From positions 62,001 through 126,000 of the forward strand of contig NZ_BMPW01000016.1 in assembly GCF_014647795.1 (NCBI RefSeq): a stretch of 64,000 bases of DNA, in the 5' to 3' direction. This DNA comes from Actinoplanes campanulatus (GTDB lineage: Bacteria; Actinomycetota; Actinomycetes; Mycobacteriales; Micromonosporaceae). A model generated the notes under the pieces. That model did no database searches, had not been told where the DNA came from, and was given only the letters and a program-made list of their open reading frames with translations. Made by a program: the position numbers and the translations under genes. This document shows, piece after piece, positions 9,100 to 20,155 of the stretch (position 1 is the first letter of the stretch; every line of letters begins with the position of its first letter).

Positions 9100-11511
9100 G
9101 TGTCCTCCTGGTTTCGCAGACGCGATCACAACATCTTCACGAACGCGACCTCGCTGCTGATATGCGGCCTGCTGGCCGGCGTGGTCGTGGCGGCGGCGGC
9201 GTTCCCGGCCGCCGCGATGACCGGCCTCGCGGCCAAGGCGGGCGGTCAGACGTTCGCGAATCTGCCGAGTGAACTCAAAGAGTTCAGCTCACCGCAGATC
9301 ACCCGGGTGTACGCGTCCGACGGCAAGACCCAGATCGCCGTGTTCTACGACGAGTTCCGCAGCGACGTGCCGCTGAAGGACATCTCGAAGCACATGCAGG
9401 CCGCGATCCTGGCCGCCGAGGACCGCAAGTTCTACGAGCACAACGGCGTCGACCTCAAGGGCATCGCCCGCGCGTTCGTGAGCAACAACCAGGGCGGCTC
9501 GCAGCAGGGCGCCTCCACGCTCACCATGCAGTACGTGCGGATGTCGCTGGCCTACTCGGCCACCAAGCCGCAGGAGGTGATCGACGCGACGGAGGACAGC
9601 CCGAAGCGCAAGGTCACCGAGATGAAGTACGCGCTGCAGATCGAGAAGCAGCTCACCAAGGACCAGATCCTGGAGCGCTACCTCAACATCGCGCCCTTCG
9701 GCAACCAGGCGTACGGGGTCTACGCCGCCAGCCAGGTCTACTTCAACAAGAAGCCCAAGGACCTGACCGTCGCCGAGTCCGGCATGCTCGCCGGCATGGT
9801 GAAGGCGCCGAGCGCGTTCAACCCGACCACGCCGAGCGGCAACGAGCAGATCACCGCGCGCCGCGACAACTACATCGTCCCGGCCATGGTCGAGATGGGC
9901 GCCATCACCCAGGCCCAGGCCGACGAGTCGAAGAAGGCCAAGGTCCCCACCAAGGTCCGCCAGGTGGGCAGCGGCTGCGTCTCGGTGGCGAAGAACCACT
10001 GGGGCTTCTTCTGCGACTACTTCCACCGCTGGTGGCTGAGCCAGGAGGCGTTCGGCGCCACCACGTACGACCGGGACCGCCGCCTCAAGAGCGGTGGCTA
10101 TCGCATCGTCACCACGATGGACCTGAAGGGTGAGGCCGGCGCCCGCCGGGAGATCTCCGAGCGGCAGTCCGACAAGAGCGAGAACGCCCTGCTGCTGGCC
10201 GGCATCGAGCCCGGCACCGGCAAGGTGCGCCTGCTCGCGACCAACCGGAAGTACAAGCTCGACGACCCGGACAAGCCGCAGAACGAGATGTCCTCGGACC
10301 CGAAGAAGCGGGCCAAGGGCGTCCGGGGCACCCACCCGTACACGACGAACCCGCTGCTCAGCGGTGGTGGCGACATCACCGGCTACCAGGCCGGCTCGGT
10401 GTTCAAGATCTTCCCGATCATCGCGGCGCTGGAGGCGGGCTACCCGCTCGGCTACACGATCAAGGCGGAGAAGGTCTACCACTCCGGGTACCCGGTCGGC
10501 TCCGGCCCGGCCTCGTGCGGCGGCTACTACTGCCCGAAGAACGCGGGCGGCGGCGGTGAGGGCGTCTACACCATGTGGTCCGCCTTCGCGAAGTCGATCA
10601 ACACGTACTTCATCCCGCTCCAGGAGCGGGTCGGCGCCGACAAGGTGGTCGCGGTCGCCAAGCGCTTCGGCGTCCAGTTCCGCGTGCCGGACCCGGACGC
10701 CAAGTACGCCAACGACCCCGAGTCGGCCCGCAACTGGGGTGCGTTCTCCCTCGGCGTCTCGGCCTCGACCCCGCTCGACATGGCGAACGCGTACGCGACG
10801 CTCGCCGGTGACGGCAAGTACTGCCAGCCGACCCCGGTCGAGCAGATCACCACGCAGGACGGCGAGAAGATCGACGTCGGCAAGCCGCACTGCATCCAGG
10901 CCACCCCGAAGGACGTGGCCCGGGCCGCCCTGGACGCGGCTCGCTGCCCGGTCGGCGACTCGGCCCAGCTCGGCAACTGTGGCGGCGCCACCGCCGGCCC
11001 GACCCGCGGCATCGTGGGCCACCCGGTGTTCGGCAAGTCCGGCACCACCGACGCCTCGAAAACCGCCTCGCTGATCGTGGGCACCACAAAGATCGTCGTC
11101 GCGGGTTACATGGCCAACCCGGACTACCCGGACCACCGGGACCAGATGGACCACGACATCATCAACCCGGCTGTTCAGTACACCGTCAAGGAGTACATGG
11201 AGGGCAAGGAGAAGGTGCAGTTCAAGAAGCCGGGCAGCACCAAGATCGCGTTCGGTGAGCAACGCTCGATCCCGGACGTGACCTGTGACTCGGTCTCGTC
11301 GGCCCGCAACCGTCTGGAGGACGCCGGCTTCCACGTCTCGACCGGCGCCGAGGTCGACTCGGACTGCCCGAAGGGCACCGTGGCGGGCACCAACCCGTCC
11401 GGCCGGACGATCAAGAACGGCGCGGTGGTCATGGAGATCAGCAACGGGAAGAAGGAAAAGGAGCCGGTGGTTCCCGGCCAGAACCCCAGCACACCACCGA
11501 GACGTAACTAG
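9100..11511 (+). CDS. ponA2: Bifunctional class A penicillin-binding protein with PASTA domain
   Basis: This 803-aa peptidoglycan glycosyltransferase/transpeptidase has a short cytoplasmic tail and one transmembrane helix (about 17-45). The GT51 domain carries EDRKFYEHNGVD with the catalytic Glu and the QGASTLTMQYV motif. The transpeptidase domain has S433-VF-K436 as the acylation motif, SIN as the second motif, and KSGTT at 646-650. A single PASTA domain follows at about 724-790, then a Pro-rich tail. GTG at 9100 is preferred over TTG at 9079 because TACCCT sits 6 nt upstream. It corresponds to mycobacterial PonA2 next to whiB4. A strong terminator follows 11 nt after the stop. Confidence 0.93.
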   Translation: MSSWFRRRDHNIFTNATSLLICGLLAGVVVAAAAFPAAAMTGLAAKAGGQTFANLPSELKEFSSPQITRVYASDGKTQIAVFYDEFRSDVPLKDISKHMQAAILAAEDRKFYEHNGVDLKGIARAFVSNNQGGSQQGASTLTMQYVRMSLAYSATKPQEVIDATEDSPKRKVTEMKYALQIEKQLTKDQILERYLNIAPFGNQAYGVYAASQVYFNKKPKDLTVAESGMLAGMVKAPSAFNPTTPSGNEQITARRDNYIVPAMVEMGAITQAQADESKKAKVPTKVRQVGSGCVSVAKNHWGFFCDYFHRWWLSQEAFGATTYDRDRRLKSGGYRIVTTMDLKGEAGARREISERQSDKSENALLLAGIEPGTGKVRLLATNRKYKLDDPDKPQNEMSSDPKKRAKGVRGTHPYTTNPLLSGGGDITGYQAGSVFKIFPIIAALEAGYPLGYTIKAEKVYHSGYPVGSGPASCGGYYCPKNAGGGGEGVYTMWSAFAKSINTYFIPLQERVGADKVVAVAKRFGVQFRVPDPDAKYANDPESARNWGAFSLGVSASTPLDMANAYATLAGDGKYCQPTPVEQITTQDGEKIDVGKPHCIQATPKDVARAALDAARCPVGDSAQLGNCGGATAGPTRGIVGHPVFGKSGTTDASKTASLIVGTTKIVVAGYMANPDYPDHRDQMDHDIINPAVQYTVKEYMEGKEKVQFKKPGSTKIAFGEQRSIPDVTCDSVSSARNRLEDAGFHVSTGAEVDSDCPKGTVAGTNPSGRTIKNGAVVMEISNGKKEKEPVVPGQNPSTPPRRN

Positions 11512-11521
11512 CGCAGACGGC

Positions 11522-11554
11522 GAACGGGCGGGAGAGTCACTCTCCCGCCCGTTC
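11522..11554. terminator. Bidirectional intrinsic terminator
   Basis: A nearly perfect palindrome has 16-nt arms (11522-11537 and 11539-11554) built around GAACGGGCGGGAGAG. It lies between the convergent ponA2 and YqeY-like genes and is followed by TCTTTG on the plus strand. It could stop transcription in both directions. Confidence 0.85.
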
Positions 11555-11564
11555 TCTTTGCCGC

Positions 11565-12017
11565 TCAGACCAGCTGGCGCCGCACCTCGGCCGCCACCCG
11601 GCCGCCCTCCGCGCGCCCCGCCACGGCCGCCTGAACCGCCTTCATGGCCTGACCCATCTGGGCCTTGCCGGTGAAACCGCCCTCGGCCAGCGCCCGGGTC
11701 ACCAGATCGGCGATCTCCGCGTCGGTGAGCTGCTTCGGCAGATAGCGGTCGAGCACCTCGCCCTCAGCCGTCTCCTTGGCCGCCTGGTCGGTCCGGCCGG
11801 CGTCGGCGAAGGCGGTGGCCGCCTCGCGGCGCTTCTTCGCCTCCTTGGTCAGCACCGCCAGCACCTCGGCGTCGGTGAGCTCGCGGGCCTCCTTCCCGGC
11901 GACCTCGGCGGTCCGGACCGCGGCCAGGGCCATCCGCAGCGTCGACGTGATCAGGTCGTCCCGGGACTTCATGGCGGCGTGCAGGTCATCGTTCAGGCGG
12001 TCTTTCAACGTTCCCAT
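11565..12017 (-). CDS. GatB/YqeY domain protein
   Basis: This 150-aa helical protein matches the YqeY family: MGTLKDRLNDDLHAAMKSRD at the start, then TLRM, a Glu/Lys-rich region (EAKKRREAA), YLPKQLTDAEI and GQAMKAV in the second helical half. The family is related to the tRNA-binding tail domain of GatB, but isolated members have no settled function. ATG at 12017 was taken because homologs start MxTLKxRL; the upstream codons read into the divergent phosphoesterase start region. The gap to the divergent gene is only 25 bp, so the two promoters must overlap. Confidence 0.85.
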   Translation of the reverse strand: MGTLKDRLNDDLHAAMKSRDDLITSTLRMALAAVRTAEVAGKEARELTDAEVLAVLTKEAKKRREAATAFADAGRTDQAAKETAEGEVLDRYLPKQLTDAEIADLVTRALAEGGFTGKAQMGQAMKAVQAAVAGRAEGGRVAAEVRRQLV

Positions 12018-12042
12018 GGACGGAGAAACTACCCTTGCGGGC

Positions 12043-12936
12043 ATGCGTAAGCGCTCCCTTATTTCGGCCGCCGCCACTCTCACCGCACTGGGCGGCGCGA
12101 CGCTCGCCTATGCCGCGCTCGTCGAGCGGAACATGTTCACGCTCCGGCGCTTCGACGTACCGGTGCTGGAGCCCGACGCCGAGCCGCTGCGCATCCTGCA
12201 CCTGAGCGACCTGCACATGATGCCCGGCCAGCGGCGCAAGCAGGAGTGGGTGGCCGCGCTGGCCGGCGCCGACCCGGACCTGGTGGTGGTCACCGGCGAC
12301 AACATGGCCGACCCGGGCGCGATCCCCGGCGTGCTGCGCGCCCTCGACCCGCTGCTCGGCCTGCCCGGCGCGTTCGTCTTCGGCTCCAACGACTACCGCG
12401 GCCCGGTCTGGAAGAACCCGCTCCAGTACCTGTTGCCCGACCGGGAGTACGTGCAGGGCGTCGACCTGCCGGCCGAGGACCTGCGCGCCTGCTTCGTGGA
12501 CGCCGGCTGGGCCGACCTCAACAACGCCCGCACCGTCGTGAAAGCCGGCGGCCGCTCGATCGAGATGGCCGGCGTCGACGATCCGCACATCGAGCGCGAC
12601 GACTACCCCTCGGTGGCCGGCCCGATCAGCAACGGCGCGGACCTGCACCTCGGCGTCACCCACACCCCGGCCAAGCGGGTGCTGGACGGGATGGCCGCCG
12701 ACGGGTTCGCCCTCCTGCTGGCCGGTCACACGCACGGCGGCCAGGTCTGCGTGCCGGGCTACGGGGCGCTCACCACCAACTGCGACCTGCCCACCTCGAT
12801 GGCCAAGGGCCTGCACCGCTGGCCCGGGTCGGACGCCTTCCTGCACGTCTCGGCCGGACTGGGCACCCACCCCACCGCGCCGATCCGCTTCGCCTGCCGT
12901 CCGGAGGCCTCGCTGCTCACCCTGATCCCGCGCTGA
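12043..12936 (+). CDS. Membrane-anchored metallophosphoesterase
   Basis: This 297-aa calcineurin-like phosphoesterase has the five motifs LSDLH (D56, H58), GDN, GSND, VTHTP and AGHTHGGQ (227-234) that bind the two metals. The N-terminus (residues 7-27) is hydrophobic and basic-flanked, so the enzyme is probably anchored with its active site outside. It occupies the place of mycobacterial Rv3683 after the class A PBP. ATG at 12043 follows TACCCT (12030-12035) by 7 nt, predicting a leaderless mRNA. An in-frame ATG at 12016 would overlap the divergent gene and has weaker support. Confidence 0.88.
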   Translation: MRKRSLISAAATLTALGGATLAYAALVERNMFTLRRFDVPVLEPDAEPLRILHLSDLHMMPGQRRKQEWVAALAGADPDLVVVTGDNMADPGAIPGVLRALDPLLGLPGAFVFGSNDYRGPVWKNPLQYLLPDREYVQGVDLPAEDLRACFVDAGWADLNNARTVVKAGGRSIEMAGVDDPHIERDDYPSVAGPISNGADLHLGVTHTPAKRVLDGMAADGFALLLAGHTHGGQVCVPGYGALTTNCDLPTSMAKGLHRWPGSDAFLHVSAGLGTHPTAPIRFACRPEASLLTLIPR

Positions 12937-13010
12937 CCTGCGGTTTTCCGTTTTAGGGATACCGGTTGTGGAACCCCGGATGGCCTCCGCTAGTATTTAT
13001 CTCGCAGCGA

Positions 13011-13087
<77 letters not shown>

Positions 13088-13103
13088 TGGTTGCAGCAGG
13101 TGA

Positions 13104-13134
13104 GGGCCGGTCTCCGGAAACGGGGAACCGGCCC
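13104..13134 (+). terminator. Terminator after tRNA-Pro
   Basis: Perfect 8-bp arms GGGCCGGT (13104-13111) and ACCGGCCC (13127-13134) with a 15-nt loop begin 17 nt after the tRNA end. No U-run follows, as is common in high-GC actinobacteria. Confidence 0.65.
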
Positions 13135-13198
13135 TGATCCGTTTCCGGGGGCCGTTCATTGACGCCGGGCCCTCGCCGAAGAGCCCGGCCGGTGGTTC

Positions 13199-13468
13199 TC
13201 AGAGGGCCAGCTGCGGTCCGACCGTGCGCAGGGCCATCTGCTGGGGGACGGCGTAGGGCCCGATCATCGACTCCACCACGGGGGCGATCGACGGGCGATC
13301 GGAGAGCTGCATGAGCCGCGTGGCGCGGGCGAGCGAGCCGGTCTCGCCGTCACGGAAGCCCTCCCGGTAACCACGCTCGTAGCGCTCACCCCGGCCCAGC
13401 GCGCGGCCGAGGGCGAAACACGAGGATCCGGCGAGGGCGAGCAGGAAGAGCATCGCGAAGGGTGTCAC
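13199..13468 (-). CDS. Small membrane-anchored hypothetical protein
   Basis: This 89-aa protein has one N-terminal transmembrane helix (about 3-21, FAMLFLLALAGSSCFALG). A strongly basic/acidic segment (GRGERYERGYREGFRDGE) and a short tail follow. The GTG start at 13468 is supported by GGAAGGA about 9 nt upstream. It is convergent with the tRNA-Pro terminator and divergent from pyrE. No family is recognised; the RGYREGFRDG pattern recurs in small actinobacterial membrane proteins. Confidence 0.6.
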   Translation of the reverse strand: MTPFAMLFLLALAGSSCFALGRALGRGERYERGYREGFRDGETGSLARATRLMQLSDRPSIAPVVESMIGPYAVPQQMALRTVGPQLAL

Positions 13469-13618
13469 AGAACTATCCTTCCGGGCGCGAGCCAGTAATC
13501 AGGCGAAAGCTACACCAAACAGACATACGTTGCGCCAGATCGGTGATCGAGTACGCCAACGGGTGACCGCGAGGGGCGGCGTCCACCCGCCATCAGCGGC
13601 CTGACAAGCTGGGACCTT

Positions 13619-14143
13619 GTGACAGACTCCATCGACCTCGCCCGCCAGGTCCGCAGCGTGAGCCGCCTCACCGGCGAGTTCACCCTCCGCTCCGGCCGAA
13701 CCGCCACCGAATACTTCGACAAGTACCAGTTCGAGGCCGACCCGGTCCTGCTCGACCGGCTCGCCGAGCGCCTCGCCGTACTCATCCCCGAGGGCACCGA
13801 GGTGCTCGCCGGCCTGGAGATGGGCGGCATCGCGGTGGTCACCGCCCTGGCCCGGCACGCGAAACTGCCCACCGCCTTCGTCCGCAAGCAGGCCAAGCAG
13901 TACGGCACCGCCCGCCTCGCCGAAGGCGCCGAGGTCGCCGGCCGCCGCGTCCTGATCGTCGAGGACGTGGTCACCTCCGGCGGCCAGGTCGTCCTCTCCA
14001 CCAACGACCTGCGCAAGCTGGGCGCCCACGTCGACCACGCGCTCTGCGTGATCGACCGTCAGGAGGGCGGCACCCAGGCCCTGGCCGCCGAGGGCATCAC
14101 CCTCCGCGCCCTCCTCACCAGGGCAGACCTCGACGCTGTGTAG
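13619..14143 (+). CDS. pyrE: Orotate phosphoribosyltransferase
   Basis: This 174-aa enzyme converts orotate and PRPP to OMP in pyrimidine synthesis. The PRPP-binding motif LIVEDVVTSGGQ lies at 112-123, with the two acidic residues E115 and D116. KQAKQYGT contains the mobile-loop lysines, and LAGLEMGGI is the upstream nucleotide-site glycine motif. Length is normal. GTG at 13619 is the first start in frame; there is no clear Shine-Dalgarno, and CAAGCT lies 8 nt upstream as a weak -10 candidate. The stop is followed within 30 bp by a hairpin repeat element that also follows deoD. Confidence 0.93.
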   Translation: MTDSIDLARQVRSVSRLTGEFTLRSGRTATEYFDKYQFEADPVLLDRLAERLAVLIPEGTEVLAGLEMGGIAVVTALARHAKLPTAFVRKQAKQYGTARLAEGAEVAGRRVLIVEDVVTSGGQVVLSTNDLRKLGAHVDHALCVIDRQEGGTQALAAEGITLRALLTRADLDAV

Positions 14144-14169
14144 ATTGCTCCGCTTCGCTGGGCCTAATG

Positions 14170-14312
14170 GCTCCGCTTCGCTCCGCGGCAAAACGCCTTG
14201 TAACCGGTGTCGAGGCAGGTGATTTCCCGCCGCCAGCAAACCCCGCTGGCGTCGGCAAATCGCTTGCCTCGACACCGGCGGCGTTTTGCGGGGGTGCTGA
14301 GTGCACCGCCGT
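14170..14312. repeat. 143-bp hairpin repeat element, copy 1
   Basis: This element is repeated at 45728-45870 with the same length and only four substitutions. It folds on itself: GCAAAACGCC pairs with GGCGTTTTGC, GGTGTCGAGGC with GCCTCGACACC, and GCCAGC with GCTGGC around a 7-nt loop, making an imperfect hairpin of about 105 nt. A partial extra copy of the leading CTCCGCTTCGCT lies just upstream (14156-14167). It carries no credible gene. It could be a MITE-like or REP-like element or a transcript-end structure. Confidence 0.9.
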
Positions 14313-14597
14313 TCAGCTCAGCGTGATTGCTCCGTGGGTGGGACAAGTGCCCGGCCGATCCCGGTAACGGCTCACACGATGCCCTTTTCGTGTGCGTGCA
14401 CCTGCCCTACCGCGCTTGCCGTGACACACGCCGGGTTCTGCGTGTACGTCTACCCCCCATTAGGGATCACGCGGGCCTGCGACTGGGGCGGCGCGTTTCC
14501 CTGGGTGGGTGGGCTGGACCACCGATCTACGCCCGGCGGGGGCGGCACAGGCTTGACCCGGCAGGAGGTCGCGGCTTTGTGCGTACAGGGAATGGGT
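14313..14597. other. Gene-free stretch between repeat element and cutA
   Basis: About 285 bp lie downstream of the hairpin repeat and beyond the cutA stop. The short frames here have atypical codon use and no start signals. I see no tRNA, promoter pair or strong terminator. Confidence 0.5.
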
Positions 14598-14921
14598 TTA
14601 AGGGGCTTGGGTTTCTGAATTGACCCAGGCGATGTAGGCCGGATTGGCCGCGATGACCGGGACCGCCAGAACGCACGGGACGTCGTAGGGGTGCTCGGCG
14701 TCGGCTCGTTCGACGATCTGGGGGACCAGGTCGAGGCGGGTGTGCAGGGCCACCCGGGCCTCGGGATCGTCCTGGATGGCGCCGTCCCAGCGGTACAGCG
14801 AGCGGATCGCGGTGATCTGCTGACCGCAGGCGGCCAGGCGGTCCTCGATCATGCGGCGGGTGAAGGCGGCCAGCCACTCCGGATCGGACGCCGTGATGAT
14901 GACCTCGCAGATGCCGGTCAC
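14598..14921 (-). CDS. cutA: Divalent-cation tolerance protein CutA
   Basis: This 107-aa protein has the CutA1 pattern: CEVIITASDPEW at the start, RRMIEDRLAACGQQ, then IRSLYRWDGAIQDDPEARVALHT and HPYDVPCVLAVPV. Family members are small trimeric proteins linked to copper tolerance in E. coli but of unclear general role. GTG at 14921 overlaps the asd stop as GTGA, so it is the third, translationally coupled gene of a lysC-asd-cutA operon. The coupling to lysine-pathway genes is probably only shared transcription. Confidence 0.9.
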   Translation of the reverse strand: MTGICEVIITASDPEWLAAFTRRMIEDRLAACGQQITAIRSLYRWDGAIQDDPEARVALHTRLDLVPQIVERADAEHPYDVPCVLAVPVIAANPAYIAWVNSETQAP

Positions 14922-15985
14922 GCGGGGGCGCCCTTGGCCAGCTCGGCGGCGATCAGTTCGGCGATTTGGACGGTGTTGAGGGCGGCGCCCTTGCGCATGT
15001 TGTCGCCGGTGATGAAGAACGACAGGGCGCGGGGATCGTCCATCGCCCGGCGGATGCGGCCCACCCAGGACGGGTCGGTGCCGACCGCGTCGATCGGCAT
15101 CGGGAACTCGCCGGCCTCCGGATCGTCGACCAGGATGACGCCGGGGGCGTTGCGCAGGACCTGGCGGGCGCCGTCCGCGGTCACCTCGGCGGCGAAGACG
15201 GCGTGCACGGCGATCGAGTGGCCGGTGACGACCGGGACCCGGACGCACGTGGCCGAGACCTTGAGCGGCGGCAGGCTAAGGATCTTGCGGGACTCGTTGC
15301 GGAGCTTCAGCTCCTCGGAGGACCAGCCGAGGTCGGCGGGCTCCCCGGACCAGGGCACCACGTTGAGCGCCAGCGGGGCCGGGAACGGGCCCAGGTCGTC
15401 GCCGACGGCCTGCCGGACGTTACCGGGGCGGCCGCCGAGGAGCCGGTCGCCGGCCACCTTGGTGAGCTGGTCGTGGAGGGCGTCCACGCCGGCCTGGCCA
15501 GCTCCGGAGGCCGCCTGGTAGGACGCCAGGACGAGTTCGCGGAGCCCGTACTCGTCGTGCAGCGGCGACACCGCGATGATCATCGCGGCCACCGTGCAGT
15601 TGGCGCTGGACACGATGCCGACCGGGCGGTCGTGGACCGCCTCGCGGTTGACCTCGGGCACCACGAGCGGCACGTCCGGCCGCATCCGGAAGGCGGACGA
15701 GTTGTCCACCACGGTCGCGCCCCGGGAGACCGCGATCGGCGCCCAGTGCTCGGACACCGCGTCGGGGACGTCGAACATCGCCACGTCGACGCCGTCGAAC
15801 GCCTCGGCGGTCAGCTCGCGGACGTCGAGCCGCTCGCCGCGGCAGGTAAGCGTCTTGCCGGCGGACCGCGCCGACGCGATGAGCCGGATCTCGCCCCAGA
15901 CGTTGCGCCGGGACGAGAGCAGCTCGAGCATGACGGACCCGACGGAGCCGGTGGCTCCGACGACGGCGAGCGTGGGCTGCGCCAT
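14918..15985 (-). CDS. asd: Aspartate-semialdehyde dehydrogenase
   Basis: This 355-aa enzyme reduces aspartyl phosphate to aspartate semialdehyde for the lysine/DAP, threonine and methionine branches. The Rossmann motif VGATGSVGSV lies near residues 9-18. NSSAF and the active-site cysteine motif SSANCTVAAM follow, then ASYQAASGAGQ. The catalytic motif reads SANC where many homologs have NPNC; the Asn-Cys pair is kept. ATG 15985 is 8 bp downstream of the lysC stop, giving the classic ask-asd operon. Confidence 0.94.
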   Translation of the reverse strand: MAQPTLAVVGATGSVGSVMLELLSSRRNVWGEIRLIASARSAGKTLTCRGERLDVRELTAEAFDGVDVAMFDVPDAVSEHWAPIAVSRGATVVDNSSAFRMRPDVPLVVPEVNREAVHDRPVGIVSSANCTVAAMIIAVSPLHDEYGLRELVLASYQAASGAGQAGVDALHDQLTKVAGDRLLGGRPGNVRQAVGDDLGPFPAPLALNVVPWSGEPADLGWSSEELKLRNESRKILSLPPLKVSATCVRVPVVTGHSIAVHAVFAAEVTADGARQVLRNAPGVILVDDPEAGEFPMPIDAVGTDPSWVGRIRRAMDDPRALSFFITGDNMRKGAALNTVQIAELIAAELAKGAPA

Positions 15986-15993
15986 CGCCCGGG

Positions 15994-17259
<1,266 letters not shown>

Positions 17260-17420
17260 GGCGAAACCATTCCTTCGGCTAAACGGATCGCCACCACCCT
17301 AGCCGCGCGACTCGTACGCCTCGACATGCGATCCCAGAATCCGGCCGGGATGACGCGACACGCCGGGGCGGTGGGCCGCCGATCCGGGGGCATCGCACGG
17401 TATGGGGCGAGAATGTCGCG

Positions 17421-18182
17421 ATGCGCCTTCCCTCCGCGTTCACCGTCGCCGTACTGGCGTTCGGCCTGGCCGGCTGCGGCAGTGAGAGTGCCCCCGAAGC
17501 GGTTCCGGAGACCGCCGCGTCGGTCGCCGACCCGGAGCCCGAGGCCCGGGATCAGCTGGCCGGCCTGGCCGCGCTGGCCCTGGACCGCCGGTACGCCGCG
17601 CTCTACACGTTCGACGTCGGCGACGGCAGCCCGCGGGACGTGGTCGCCTCGGTCGCCGACGACGGCACCTGGCGGGTGGACATCCCGCTCGGCGCGCTCG
17701 GCGGCACCGCCGGCGTCACGATCATCAAGGTGGCGGCCGGCGTCTACCAGTGCGGTCTGACCACGTCGACCCAGCCGGTGAGCCCCACCTGCATCCGGGT
17801 GGCCGAGCGCGGCGACAAGGTGCCACGCCGGTACGACCCGAAGGTGCAGCGCCTGTTCCGGCAGTGGCTGACCGTCTTCACCGACCGGAAGGCGCCGCTG
17901 GCGGTCTCCGCGGTGCGACCGCTGACCGGCGCGCAGGGCACCTGCTACGCCGTCGACTCGGTGAGCGCCGCCCTGGACCCGCCGGTGGACGTCGGCATCT
18001 ACTGCTTCTCGGCGGACGGACTGCTGACCGCGGCCCGGGTCGAGTACGGCGTGCTCAAGCTGGTCCGTCAGGTCGCCGGGCCGCCCACCCTCCAGTTGCC
18101 CGGCCCGGAGGTGGCCGGTGAGCCGATGGGGATGAGCAGCCCACCGCCGGTCGTCCAGCCGAGTGGACTGTCCCCGTCCTGA
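17421..18182 (+). CDS. Putative lipoprotein
   Basis: This 253-aa protein has a signal peptide ending in the lipobox LAGC (Cys19), followed by an Ala/Glu-rich linker and a domain of about 170 residues with paired cysteines (YQCG/PTCI and GTCYA/IYCF). The tail is Pro/Ser rich. It should be lipid-anchored on the outer face of the membrane. ATG at 17421 is the only start that keeps a proper signal peptide. It is divergent from lysC. No family is recognised with confidence. Confidence 0.75.
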   Translation: MRLPSAFTVAVLAFGLAGCGSESAPEAVPETAASVADPEPEARDQLAGLAALALDRRYAALYTFDVGDGSPRDVVASVADDGTWRVDIPLGALGGTAGVTIIKVAAGVYQCGLTTSTQPVSPTCIRVAERGDKVPRRYDPKVQRLFRQWLTVFTDRKAPLAVSAVRPLTGAQGTCYAVDSVSAALDPPVDVGIYCFSADGLLTAARVEYGVLKLVRQVAGPPTLQLPGPEVAGEPMGMSSPPPVVQPSGLSPS

Positions 18183-18253
18183 CCGTTGCCCTTCCCACGA
18201 TCCGGGCGTTCGGATAGCCGTTCGCAAACGCTTGACGTAACGTGGCTGGCGAC

Positions 18254-18328
18254 ATGTGGCAGGTGAACCTTCTCCTTCGCTGCCGCGACGAGGCCCCATC
18301 CCAGGTCGGCACCTCGTCGCGGAGGTGA
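18254..18328 (+). CDS. leuA leader peptide with three consecutive Leu codons
   Basis: A 24-codon frame starts at ATG 18254, has leucine codons CTT CTC CTT at 18269-18277, and ends with TGA at 18326-18328, 45 bp before the leuA start. The peptide reads MWQVNLLLRC and continues through a hairpin-forming segment. Leader peptides rich in the regulated amino acid ahead of leuA are the hallmark of ribosome-mediated attenuation. There is no strong Shine-Dalgarno upstream; TAACGT is 10 nt upstream, so leaderless or weak initiation is possible. Confidence 0.72.
   Translation: MWQVNLLLRCRDEAPSQVGTSSRR
18283..18322 (+). promoter_or_regulatory. Attenuator-type hairpin in leuA leader
   Basis: Perfect 11-bp arms CCGCGACGAGG (18283-18293) and CCTCGTCGCGG (18312-18322) enclose an 18-nt loop. 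The left arm starts 6 nt after the last Leu codon of the leader peptide, so a ribosome stalled for charged leucyl-tRNA would cover it. No U-run follows, so the terminator role is inferred from position rather than from a classic terminator sequence. Confidence 0.65.
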
Positions 18329-18357
18329 CGCACGCCGCCTGCTCGTCTTCTTCCTGA

Positions 18358-20094
<1,737 letters not shown>

Positions 20095-20102
20095 GGTTCA
20101 CT

Positions 20103-20135
20103 CCCCCGCGTGCGGCGATCTGCGGCACGCGGGGG
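20103..20135 (+). terminator. Terminator after leuA
   Basis: Perfect 11-bp arms CCCCCGCGTGC (20103-20113) and GCACGCGGGGG (20125-20135) start 9 nt after the leuA stop. There is no U-run, but the stem is very stable. Confidence 0.75.
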
Positions 20136-20155
20136 TCACCCTTACCCTGGGGTAC

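Noticed and set aside
9289-11334. A 681-codon minus-strand frame inside ponA2
   Set aside because: It mirrors the PBP codons; the plus-strand frame holds all catalytic motifs of a class A PBP.
14115-14346. Conserved small frames such as MHSAPPQNAAGVEASDLPTPAG in both hairpin repeats
   Set aside because: They are conserved only because the DNA repeat is conserved; they lack ribosome binding sites and run through the stem arms.
14714-14896. Reading frames across the cutA/asd junction region on the plus strand
   Set aside because: They lie opposite CutA, whose family motifs and GTGA coupling to asd are clear.
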